A program made the translations under genes and the position numbers. Shown piece after piece: positions 41,850 to 53,000 of a stretch of DNA of 64,000 nucleotides (position 1 is its first letter; each line of letters begins with the position of its first letter). The stretch comes from Marchantia polymorpha subsp. ruderalis (lineage: Eukaryota > Streptophyta > Marchantiopsida > Marchantiales > Marchantiaceae). A model generated the notes under the pieces. That model saw only the letters and a list, made by a program, of their open reading frames with translations. It was not told the origin of the DNA and did not search any database. The stretch is taken from assembly GCA_037833965.1 (NCBI GenBank), contig AP031353.1:23748501-23812500 (forward strand). The letters are read 5' to 3'.

Positions 41850-42870
41850 ATACACTTGAAGAGCCTTCGTTCGACGGAACTCTCAAATATATTCATCACC
41901 TGGACTCCCTCGTTACTGAGAATCATGCTTTTGGACACCAGTGGTGACCTTCTCACCTCGCCCTTCGAACTTGACATGATCAACATGCTCTTTGATACGT
42001 GCTTCAAATGTTGCTTATGCCTCACTTGTCTAAGGCGAGTGTTGTCATTGGATTTCTGTGTGCCACTTAGTACTACTTGCGCTAGGATGGGATAATATGT
42101 TCATAGTAGCGTACATGTTGAAAAGTATGGAAGAAATCTAAGATATCCATGTCCTAAATTTTTCCTTTCATCGCTCAATCATTGCGAGTAAAACCTCTCT
42201 TAAAATGAATTTGATTTATAAGTTCACTGAACGCTCAACCTTGTGTATACAAAAGTAAGTTTTCTGCTGAAGTAAACCTGGTTGATTCAACAAAAACACC
42301 ACTTAGAATGTGAAACTGTCTCGAAGTTAGTCCATCTTGAACTTGTTCCAGCTTTTCAAACCATCAGATTGTCAGCACTTTCATGCCCAATAACGACGTC
42401 TGTGGATTAACGATTTTAAATCTTCGTATTTGTATGAGAAAGAATTTGGATGTGAGTTCATTCGAACTAAGATCTCATGAGAAACTTGAACAAATTAGCT
42501 TCTGCGGCTACCTGTAAGCATTACAACAGCAAGGCACACTTCCAAAGATGATGCCGTGATATCAGAACAAATTATTCTGAACAACTTTCGATTGTGCCAC
42601 CATCAGTAGTACATAAGTTATGTAATGCGGAAAGATGGATACTCTATTGCTGCCAATAAGCTGCTAACCTGAAACCTTCCATCACTCTTCTCTCACAAAG
42701 GATCAGATTTGCAAATTTATCTAGCGCCGGATATTGCTATCCAGGTGCCGAATTACTGTAGTGCCTATTCTAAGATCAATGTTAACACAAACTAGTGAAA
42801 TCCATACTCGCTCCGAAAATGCAGGGGTGAAGTGGAGCGTAAAGTATCAATGAATGGAGTCTTCAAGCAT
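41850..42870. repeat. Diverged dispersed segment, copy 2
   Basis: It matches 541-1,920 in the same direction and shares the landmarks named there. It lacks the ~330-bp MITE-like insert. On the minus strand a frame of 84 codons (41,771-42,025) is open but not recognised. The sequence just to its left (41.4-41.85 kb) has no clear counterpart in copy 1. Confidence 0.6.
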
Positions 42871-43415
42871 CATATGCTAGACTAAGTGGAAACTTGAGAA
42901 TTTAAAACTCTCAAAATTGACATAAATTTTGCTCTAGTATGCGGAAGAGCATATTGTTTCGCAGATATGAGAGAAATTATTTCTATCTGGACGAAGACAA
43001 GTGTGTACATATACTCACGGGAATCCCTCAGACTCGATCAACAGTTTTTGATTCAGGTCACCTACTATTGACTCGAGTCGTGATGATATTAAAGCTTGTA
43101 TATGCTTATCCAGAAATGAAGGGCCATTGGTAGATATGTTGATGTGTTATCCTATATAATTTCCACTAGAAAAGTGGTCTAGAGGGATATTCAAAACGAA
43201 ACAAAGACGTAAGCCTATTATTTGTAATGAAAAAGTTTAGAATTTTAGCAAACTGTGTTTTTCTATTGACAATTGTAATTTACGTGTAGTACAATGAAGA
43301 CAAACATGTGATATTTGGGACGACTTTCACTAAAGTTAACGTTAGATGAATTTATGAAAACTCGTCATAGTTCTAAAATACAAAGACTACTCAACATGCT
43401 CGTGTTTTAAACATT

Positions 43416-43691
43416 CTCTTACATAATCTTTTCATTCATCATTAAAATTCAATTACTCATCGATACTATAAATTGATAATGAAACTCTTACATAATCTTT
43501 TCATTCATCATTAAAATTCAATTACTCATCGATACTATAAATTGATAATGAAACTCTTACATAATCTTTTCATTCATCATTAAAATTCAATTACTCATCG
43601 ATACTATAAATTGATAATGAAACTCTTACATAATCTTTTCATTCATCATTAAAATTCAATTACTCATAGATACTATAAATTGATAATGAAA
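43416..43691. repeat. 69-bp tandem array, four units
   Basis: Four almost identical units (CTCTTACATAATCTTTTCAT...TTGATAATGAAA) in AT-rich DNA; only one base change was noticed, in the last unit. The near identity implies recent expansion or homogenisation. Confidence 0.92.
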
Positions 43692-45160
43692 CTCAACGTC
43701 TATTGATTAAATTTTTTTTTACATAATTAAATGTCCAAACTTGCTTGGTATCTATTTTTTATCTTTATTTATATGTTACTTGAAATTACATATAAATATT
43801 TATTATAGTAGCATTTAATACTTACCATCTAATTTATTATACTAAGATAAATATGATGAATAATTTTCATTACATGATAAGATGACATTGACATAACTAA
43901 ATATTCTAGAAATTTTTTTGCCCCTAGGTTGAGGTGATAGCATATCATTCTTCAATGGCATGTTGTCATCCCTGATCTTCAAACTTTTTAAATTACATTT
44001 GTCACTAAATTAAAATTACACTTATTTTTAGCGATGAACATTTTATTACTTAGTCAAAGTAATAAAAATTAATTTCTAATCAAAGTACTCTCTTTCTAGA
44101 ATTTAGATTTTGATAGCAAACGAAATAATAATGTTGATTTATACTTTCTAAAGTATCATAATTATTTCGCCAAATGTAGACTTTCATAGTTAGAATTAGT
44201 CATAATAAAAGTAATCACGGTCAACTCTTTGTTCACCGTTAAAAATAACTCACACATACAACTATAGGTTTATAAATTTCAGCTTAAATGAAAGACTAAA
44301 AACTTCTTTTTTTGTAATTATCGCATGCAGCTCTCTTTAGTTTTGGTATGCTTGATGTCAATCACTTTATCGACAAGTGTTTTGAAATTTGGACCTAGGC
44401 TTGTTTCTATGGGTATGTTCTCATTCTATCAGTTTGTGAATTGCAATTTACGCTGAGATATAAACAAAGCCTTGATATCTGACCTTCTACTCTTTCTCGA
44501 GAACATCAATTGCAAATCTAAAGGAGTTCCTAAAACGAACATGTATTCAAGAGTTACGAAGCCAAATAAAAAATTGTGCATTGATTAGTATGAAGTCCCA
44601 AAGCAGCAACAGTTTCCTTCGGTCTTGACGACTAATTCATGTAGTTTAGGAAGGAACATGTCAAATCTCACCCCTCCGAGGCCACACAATATGATCTATC
44701 CAATAAGGTTGATTGGGTTGCATGCTCACAAAACTAATAATAATTCACCAGCGTAAGAAATGGATAGTATTTCTCCTTAATGATAATAGTATTCATCAAA
44801 GCAAAAGAGAAGTATTCTTGGGTTTTTTCATACAAGTAGTTATGTATTTCACAAATCATTGGTCTGCTTTAACTTCACCTTACTTATAAAGCTTCCGATC
44901 TCAGAATGTTGATAAAAGATCGTGAAGGGCCGGAGCAATTCACCATCACAATTCACATCAAAGACAATATGGATGGCCTCCGAAATCGCTCATACTTGCT
45001 CAGCATGCTGCAACGTTGAAATCTTCAATTTTTTCGCTCAATTGGCTCTTAAAACCAAGAGAAAAAATGGGACATCAAGAAGAACCAGGGTTCGAATCGA
45101 AGACTAGAGAGAGAAGATGCGAGAAAGACAAGAGTTAAGATAGGCATGGTCACGTAGCCG
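43692..45160. other. AT-rich DNA, no gene seen
   Basis: No credible coding sequence. A GGTTCGAATC stretch near 45.09 kb looks like a tRNA T-loop but has no matching stems. Confidence 0.5.
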
Positions 45161-45500
45161 TACAATCTTCGGCTAGCCAATACAAAGGGCTAGCCGGCTA
45201 CCGGCCGAAAACGCATTTCCGAGACTTCAAAATTTAACACATGAAATTCAGTTTCTAAACCGGATTAGAATCCAAAAGGTTTGATTTATAAATATATTTC
45301 TCAAAACATATTTGGTCGAAAGAAGGGCTGGGGGATGATTTCGGATATTCAGCCGAAATAATCGGCCCGAAAACGCAGAGTCGGTCCGAGTTTTCGGACT
45401 CGGATAGCGTTCCGGCTAGCCGGTAAGTCCACGGGTAGCCGGCTCTATAACTGGCTAACAAAAAAATTAGCCGGCCACCCTTTAGTCGAGCCGTGAGTAA
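45160..45500. repeat. Cluster of GGCTAGCC / TAGCCGG palindromes
   Basis: GGCTAGCC, GCTAGCCGGCTA and TAGCCGGC motifs occur near 45,173, 45,192, 45,414, 45,437 and 45,470, with partly inverted flanking sequence (GGCCGAAAACGC against GCGTTCCGG). It could be the remains of a small TIR element. No target duplication was found. Confidence 0.35.
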
Positions 45501-47585
45501 CCCTAAGGTAATAGCTGCCATGTACTCCATTCCACACCAACTCTTTTCCCCCTACTTAGCGGTTCGTCCGCCCGAACGGTGTGTAACGGTGGTGTTCGTA
45601 TGAGGGCCCCGGCCGTCAGCCCGGAGGCATAAGGTCCGGGTGGCTTTAGTTTAGTGTGTAGACTTGTTAGACTCTACTTGGCATCATGCAATATGGATAT
45701 ATTTTGCTATGGCATTTGTATCATTCAGTTTCTCCCCAGTACTGTACGTGGGCCCCCGGCCCTCTGACTTCCATACAGCCCAGGTCAAAGACACAAAGAC
45801 TTTATGTTCTGGATCGTGAGGTAAATGTTTCTCGATATCTTCGACTGCAGGTTTGAGCAGACTACAATAGAGGATAGAGTGAGCTTCGTGTTTCACAACA
45901 CTTTTAACCTTTCACGTACTTTTCGAGATGAGTGTCACGTGTGAGATGATATTATCAACTACTTGCTTTCAGTCTAGGTATTTCGACTTCACGACGAGGT
46001 ATTTAGGGGACCGACAATCGAAGACCGAGAGCTCACTTCATTGTACATGGCGTAACATATTTTCGTGGTTACATTCTGGAAAGGAAGAACAGCAATGCGG
46101 CGAGATTACGGGAGACTAGCCCTGGAGGACGCTTGTCCCCATGAAGTTCATGCGCAGGTAAGATTGTTTTCATAATGTACTGATTACCACCACATTATTC
46201 TTTTGCTCTGCACAGCTCTTCCATGTGGGGAGTATCAGATCAGTAAGGCTGATGTTGCCACAGAAGAGGACGGCCAAGGTCAAGCGAGAGCAGCGAAAGT
46301 ACATATCGTACTTTTGCAGTAGCACCACCAGCACCAGCAGGGACTGCAAAAGAGAAAAGTCCGCCCCTCTGCGTGCTCTGCGACTTTTCGCCATATTAGA
46401 GGTTTATTAAGGCCGAGTCCCTCAGATAAACACCGACTCTGATACAAACTCTGACGGCCTGTCCCATCTCTGATTTCTGAACCACGCTGTGCACACCTCG
46501 TCCACCATCTGAAAGTCGCAGTCGGAGCGAAAAGTCACACTCCAAACCCGCCAGAGTGCCATGTGAATGGATCTCCAAAGGGACACCCCCACCGAGTTGC
46601 TGGCACCATGACCACGTACATGGTTTCTCACAACCCGAAAACAGAGTGGGGATTTGACGGACAGGCTCACAGGCGACACTCTGATTCGGTAATACGCTCG
46701 CTCTCTCCTTCCCCCTTGCGACTCTGATCGCCAGTGACAGAATGGGCCGGGTGGGTGCAGCAGAGAAGCCCGACGGCCCGAAGTTATGGCACCAGTGACC
46801 GTTGGAAAGAGGCCGCAGATCTCCGTGCAGCAGATTTCCGGAAGGGACGGAGAGAGGGGCAGCAGAGTTCGAAAGCAGGGGAGGGGGGAGAAGGATCATT
46901 GGACTCATTTGGAGATTCATGGTTTTGCTGGTGTACTGTCGTAGGTGGGTATTTACTGAGTCCACTGTTCCCAACCGATTGCCGGTGAGGGAGAGCGAGA
47001 GAGAGAGAAACGGGAAGCAACGTTGACGGAGAAAAGGGCAAGTGACCGTTAATCGTTGCTGGCAGCCTGAGGGGACGAGGGAGAGGACGAGACAAAGAGT
47101 GGAGTGAAAGGTTGTTCGATGGGCGTGGATCTACGAGTAAGCTTCTTCGTAGCTCTGCGCCGACAGACCGACATGTACAATCTGACAGCAATCTCTTGCC
47201 GGAGCAGTTGATCCAGTGGAAAAGAACAGAACCAGAGGAAGCGGAAGCACTAGGGGAGGGGGAAGTGGGGGTCATCTGATGAGCCTCTCTTCGATCATCC
47301 GATTTCCGCAGCTGGCTGGCATTCGGCAGCTGGTGTAGTGTAGTTCGAGACAGCTGGTCAAGAGATTACAAGTACAGGAAAACGACTGGACAGCTGCGCA
47401 TAGAGCGAGGGCCGAGAGCCGCAGCAGCAGAAGCAGCAGAGCAGAGAGCAAGTACAGCACTGAGAAGGAAGGCAGGAAGGAGGGAAGGAACGAACGATGT
47501 TGGCAACAAGTTCTATGGACTGAGCGCGGCATTCTCTTCGTCTGGAGCGGTGCAGCAACTGAAGAGGGCAGGAGCAGGAGGAGAG
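45501..47585. other. Intergenic DNA and upstream region of the GH17 gene
   Basis: Sequence becomes GC-richer toward the gene. Purine-rich GAGAGAG and GAAGGAAGG runs at 46.98-47.5 kb look like a 5' untranslated leader. Two upstream ATGs occur shortly before the start (47,498 and 47,515). Minus-strand frames here are Ser/Pro-rich complements of these purine runs and were not accepted. No clear TATA box was seen. Confidence 0.45.
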
Positions 47586-50043
47586 ATGGTGCTGATGACT
47601 CGCTCCGCTCAGGCTGCCGTCGCCCTGTTCGTTGCGATCGCGCTGGTTTCTGGTAAGTGTGCCTGTCGCCCTCGCCCCATCTGAGCTGAGTCAGTAACGA
47701 CATTGAAATCATTGCCCCGAACTGACCTTTCCAACCTGCTGCTGCATTCGTTCTTGAACTGAGCGAACATTTAAAGTTGTCATCGTGTCCGAGGCACAGA
47801 GGTAGTGTTCGTTTCGACCTTAAACCCTGTACCCTGCGAGCTGAAACCATAGCTGGACAAAATCGCTGAAGTAGACACAGAAGATTGCATTCTCCCTTCC
47901 GAGATCAGCTGCACGCACTCACGGCATCTGAGCGCCCATGGGCAGCAATGTCCTGAAGCTTCAGTTCTTAATCTGGAACAGTCTGCCCACTGAGATCTAC
48001 GATGCTTTCGTCCGAAGATGGCGAACTCGCCTCAAAGTGCCCTGCTCTCTTCGCCTTATTATGGCCACGGTTTCCCGCATCTTGGATGGACTGTGCAAGA
48101 AGCCTCGATTGACCTAGGAGGGGATGGGAGGGATCTGCCAGCGAGGATAGAGTTCTGATCCGATGCTTGCTCCTTCCCATGTCCGCCCTTAAATCAGACG
48201 ACGCGAGATTTGTTGCAGTCCATGTTGTTTTGCATTTCCCCGCTTTCCGAGTCTTCACTGGGAGGATCAGTCTAGTCTCGACTGTGGATAAGAATGTACC
48301 GCCGGCCGGACACAGGGAGCAAGCCACTCGCAAAGCAACAGCTAGAGCTTCACTGGGTGATGGCGGATGGTGTCCTCGAAGGTATATCTTGTGCACTAGA
48401 TCTGGCTGTTAGCATGGTCTCGTCGTTCTGTATGGTTCCTCGAACCCGTGGTGCGATCGTGCAAGCTAGCGCGATCTCGGCTGCTTCGAGCTCTTTCGCA
48501 GCACGGGCATGAACTTTCGCAGCGGAGGGTCCGAATGAATGCCGGTTCCGGTTTTGGCCCCGAGCTCCATAGAACGGCATGAGCCAGAGGTGCGAGAAGA
48601 AGGAAGCATTGGCAGCTGCCTCGTCGGGCCAGGCTAACATGACACACATTGCTCGGATCGTGGCCTGCAGATGCGAGCGCTGGAATCGGAGTGAATTATG
48701 GAACCATCGCGAACGACCTCCCGGCGCCGGAGGCGGTGGTAGCGCTGCTGAAGACGACGATCATCGACAAGGTGAAGATCTTCGACTCGAATCCTGCAAT
48801 CCTGCAGGCATTCGGCGGCTCCGGGATCGACATCGTCATCGGGGCAGGAAACGACCAGATCCCGCTGCTGGCGAACCAGCCGGGCTACGCGCTGCAGTGG
48901 GCGCAGACCAACATCGCCGCATACCCGACGACCGCCATCACCGCGGTCTCGCTGGGCAACGAGGTGCTGGCCTACGCGGCGGACGTGGCGCCGCTGCTGC
49001 TGCCGGCGCTGGAGAATCTGCACGCCGCGCTCGTCACGCTGGGGCTCGACGGCAGAGTGAAGCTGTCGACGGCGAGCTCGCTGGGCATCATGGACGACTC
49101 GGAGCCGCCGTCGAACTCGACCTTCAAGGCGTGGGAGGCGAGCATTCTGGCGCCGGTGTTCGCATTTCTGGCCCGCACCGGCTCGCCCTTCATGATCAAC
49201 GCGTACCCGTACTTCGCCTACACCGGAAACCCGAAGAATACGTCACTCAACTTCGTGCTTTTCCAGCCGGCCGACGCCAGCGAGACGCGGTTCGACCCGG
49301 TCTCCGGCCTGACGTACTCCAACATGTTCGACGCGCAGTGCGACGCCGTGTTCTGGGCCATGGAGAAGCTCGGGTTCAAGAACGTGAGCATCGCCGTGAC
49401 TGAAACCGGGTGGCCGTCCGCCGGCGACCCCTACGAGTTCGGGCCCAGCATGGCCGACGCGCAGACCTTCAACCGCAACCTCATCCGCCACATCGGCACC
49501 GGCGTCGGCACCCCGCTCCGCCCCGGCGCCGTCATCGACACCTACATCTTCGCCCTGTACAACGAGAACCTCAAGGCCGGGCCGGCGTCGGAGCGCAACT
49601 TCGGCCTCTTCTATCCGACCGGCGTGCCGGTTTACGACGTCGGCATCTTGGGCGGCCCGCTCTCCCCCGTGGCGCCCCTTCCGACCGCTCCCCCTCCTCC
49701 CCCCGCCGCCGCTCTGGCTCCGGGCCTGCCTCCCTACGTCGTCCCGACTGTTCCTCCCCCTCCGGTGGCAGCCATGGGCCCCGGGCTCCCTCCCTACGTC
49801 GTCGGAGCTCCGCCCCCTCCCATGGGCATTGCGCCCTTCGCGCCCATGGCGCCGTCTCCTTACTCTCCTCCGCGCCGCATGGGTCCTCCCCCTCCCATCG
49901 TCTACACTCCTCCTTTCGATCCTTACTACAACTATCCCCCTCCCTACCGCAATCCCAACAGCTCCGACCGCGTGTCCGTCGTGTGCGGTCGGCTGCTGTC
50001 TGCCCTCCTCGTGGCGCAAGCCGTGTTCTACCTTCTCGTCTGA
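47586..50043 (+). CDS. GPI-anchored glucan endo-1,3-beta-glucosidase (GH17), two exons
   Basis: Exon 1 is 47,586-47,652 and exon 2 is 48,671-50,043, joined in phase 1 (CTG/GTAAGT donor, CCTGCAG acceptor), giving 479 residues. Residues 1-26 are a signal peptide. A GH17 domain follows from GIGVNYG (27) to about 350. It has the catalytic acid/base E120 in SLGNE and the nucleophile E267 in VTETGWPS. Instead of an X8 (CBM43) domain there is a Pro-rich stretch (about 353-450). The hydrophobic tail (CGRLLSALLVAQAVFYLLV) after NPNSSD is a typical GPI signal. The enzyme should cut beta-1,3-glucan (callose) at the cell surface or plasmodesmata. The methionine at 48,649 was rejected because it lies in the intron and has no signal peptide. 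Splicing is inferred from sequence. Confidence 0.9.
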
Positions 50044-53000
50044 GGCAATATGTAGCGCTGGTACTGCACGTGTCGAGCTCATTTTGCTGCCGGAGCTCGG
50101 AGTGCACGTATTGTAATATATCTAGTTCCCGAGAAATTCATCCCATCCTTCCCTCATTTATTCTTCGCGCAGAGATGCGTCGGTCAGTGGAGTGAACCCT
50201 AGGGAGTTCGATTGCACGTCTGTGGAGAATTGAGCTTCCCTTGGGACGACGAAGGTTCTTTGTTCAGATCGGGAGGTCTTCTTTCCAATCGCGCCCTGGT
50301 TCGCACAGGGGCACTGGCAACAGGATAGCTATTAGCAGAGCAATGTCGTGCAGACACGACGGATCCAGCCTCGTTTCTGCTCTGCAGGCTTTGCAATTTA
50401 CATGGTCAGGCTTCTAGGGATTCGTGCAGGACCGAGGTGGCTTGTCGAGAGCTGCGCGCCCCTTTTTCTCCCGAAGCTGCAAGAGTTCTGGAACTACAGC
50501 ATCGTCTGGAGTGCATGCGCTTGTGCATAGACTAGAGCTCCGAAGTGAATGTTGACGGCGATGGTCATAGCGGCTTGCCACCGTCGGTAGAACGATTTGT
50601 ACATTTTTAATCTGGACAAAAGTCACCTGCCGCTGGGGGCTGATTCAAGAGGGTCGTGAAACATTCGATGCGAGACGTTTGTAACGTAGTATTGAGGACG
50701 CTGTTGCCTCTCATATTCAGATCAGGATCTGAAACCCTGAGATATGTGTTCCACTATTGACATTGCCCTGCGGGATTTCTCTCGTTGGAGGTTATAAAGT
50801 GATTCATTTTACAATGGCTACACGGTGCGGCACACGATCAGGATGGTTATTGCAATGGAGGTTCTCCATTCTGGAATACTCATCTTGTAAGTGCCACCTC
50901 CCCACTTGTTTATGTTGTGATTCATCCGTCGAACATTAATGCGGTGCTAAGCCGGACTCCATCAGAGCTACGATTTTAATAGTACTTCCCCGTGTCGTGA
51001 CTTTATGTCTGAGCCCATCCCACTCTTCCGAAAGCACAATCGTCAGACCGCTGTCTGAGCTGGTGGGCCTAGGGCTTTTCCGCAGTTTTAACTAACGCAG
51101 GTGGCTCTGCTCAGAATGATGGATGCTGGCGACTTGGACAGGGATAATTCTTCCTTTCCTTGTTCACCATCAGTATATGAGGAATCACTGACCTCGTTTA
51201 AGTCGTTCATGGTTGAAGATTGCCTTTAAACACTGAAGTGGGTGGGGTCCTTCACATGACAATTGAGAGTCTCTGACATCAACCCTTCCAAACTCTACCT
51301 AGACCTCACTTATCGGATATGCCTTGTGTCCTGTCTATATCAGTCTGCGGTTGTATTACTGCTTTCGCACTTCTGATGAGCAATTACTTCTGATTCTTCG
51401 CACCGGAAACTGAGGTTCCGAAAACCACAAATCGAACGAGGTGATAGCTCTTATGATGTTAACTGTCTGCGTTTACATGGTTTGCCCAAAATTAGGACTG
51501 GCTATCTCTTCTGGAGTTCAGTCCTCTTCAACATCATATGAGGTCTGAGAGCACCTTGCGACTTTCACTACGTCTGGAAGGAACTATCTTCTTGCATTTC
51601 GTATGAAGGCGAGGTTATGGGTTTAACATACGTACAACCTACGTTTCTAGTGTAGAATAGGTCGACACATAAAGGACAATCCCCTTCAGTCTTCACCTTT
51701 CGCTTTCGTCATGTACTTCAAAGAAGTATGTTATTTTCTGAACGCATAGTCTGTGTCTGTTTAGACTGGTCTTCTCGATAGTAGCATGTCGTTTCCGGCC
51801 TTCGGTCTCCTAGAAACTGACCTATTGCTCCTTCCGTCTTCATAACTCCGACTGAATTTTTTTGTCATGGTTCTCAGCTTCTGGTCACTCTGTTCCCTCC
51901 TTTCCCTTATGCTCAGGATGTCTTGTACACCGTCTGCAAATAATGCTCAGCCGTAGGTGCTTTTGACGGCGAAAACTTTTCTTCGCTTGTCCTCTATGAT
52001 GTCCATCACTCATTGCCTCTTGTTTGGTCTATTTCGAGGTATGTTTTAGGGTTGTCTCCCTCTTTCCGCTGCAAACCTAGTGAGCTTATCCTCTAAAGAT
52101 TCCCTTCCAATTCCTGAAAAGAAAGCTACTCTTTGTACGAAACTTGTCCAGCCTAGACTTTTACAATAATATTTATCTACTTTCCATGTACACCCAGTTC
52201 TCGTGGGAAGATAAATTATTTCTTTCCCACATCGTTACTTCATCTGCCCACGATAACTCGCCGTGTTAAATCATTCAAGACAAACTTCTCGGACTTCCTC
52301 GCCTTTTGTACAGTCCGCTATTATGCTTGTAGTAGGTTCATTTTCCACAGCGTTGCCTCAGAAACTCGCACTCAAGCAGCAGGCGTATTCTCTTCATTGA
52401 GCATCTATTATTGTCATGAATTTGCTCCTATTCAGGCGAGGCAGGAGTTCTGTGTTTGTTGGCTCAGCTTAAGTCATTTCTGAAAAAATTACGAAGTCCC
52501 ATACAAGGCGACGAGTTTCCATGTGGACAAACCGGGACTATTGCGCTGGCGAGGAGTCTGAGCAAGGTGTGCTGGATATCATAGTACTCCAAAAAATTAT
52601 AAAAAATAATATTCCGGATCCTAAGGGCAAGTTTCTTCAGGTACTCATATAATAGTGGTTATTGCAGCTAACGATTCTCTGAGAACTGTTCCTGTTGCTC
52701 TTGCTGTCGAGGAAAAGATTTTATTATCCCTGCGTAACTTGCTCTGAAAATGAGGACGATATATTGCAATGAACATAAAGATGGTTCAAGGTAAACATCA
52801 TTTAAGTCAAGATATAGGTCATGTGCAAGTCCCAACTCTCTTGTCCCAATGTGTCTCAGAACCGCAGAAAAGACAATGATATATTCCCTGAATGTAAAGC
52901 AACGTTGACACCGTCCCGCTGATATTGCTGGGTTTGGGAAGGGCTGACACTGCCGATGAACGAATTCAATCAGTGATAGAGTTCATGTAATCTAGGGTAC

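Noticed and set aside
45060-45110. Possible tRNA (GGTTCGAATC)
   Set aside because: No matching T stem, acceptor stem or anticodon arm around it.
46396-47275. Minus-strand frames of 163-192 codons upstream of the GH17 gene
   Set aside because: Ser/Pro-rich complements of GA-rich leader DNA with no domain; the plus strand reads as a leader.
48649-48672. Methionine at 48,649 as start of the GH17 protein
   Set aside because: It lies before a good CCTGCAG splice acceptor and gives no signal peptide. The exon at 47,586-47,652 supplies one in the right phase.
48634-50195. Long antisense and shifted frames over the GH17 exon
   Set aside because: Arg/His/Gly-rich shadows of a GC-rich coding exon.
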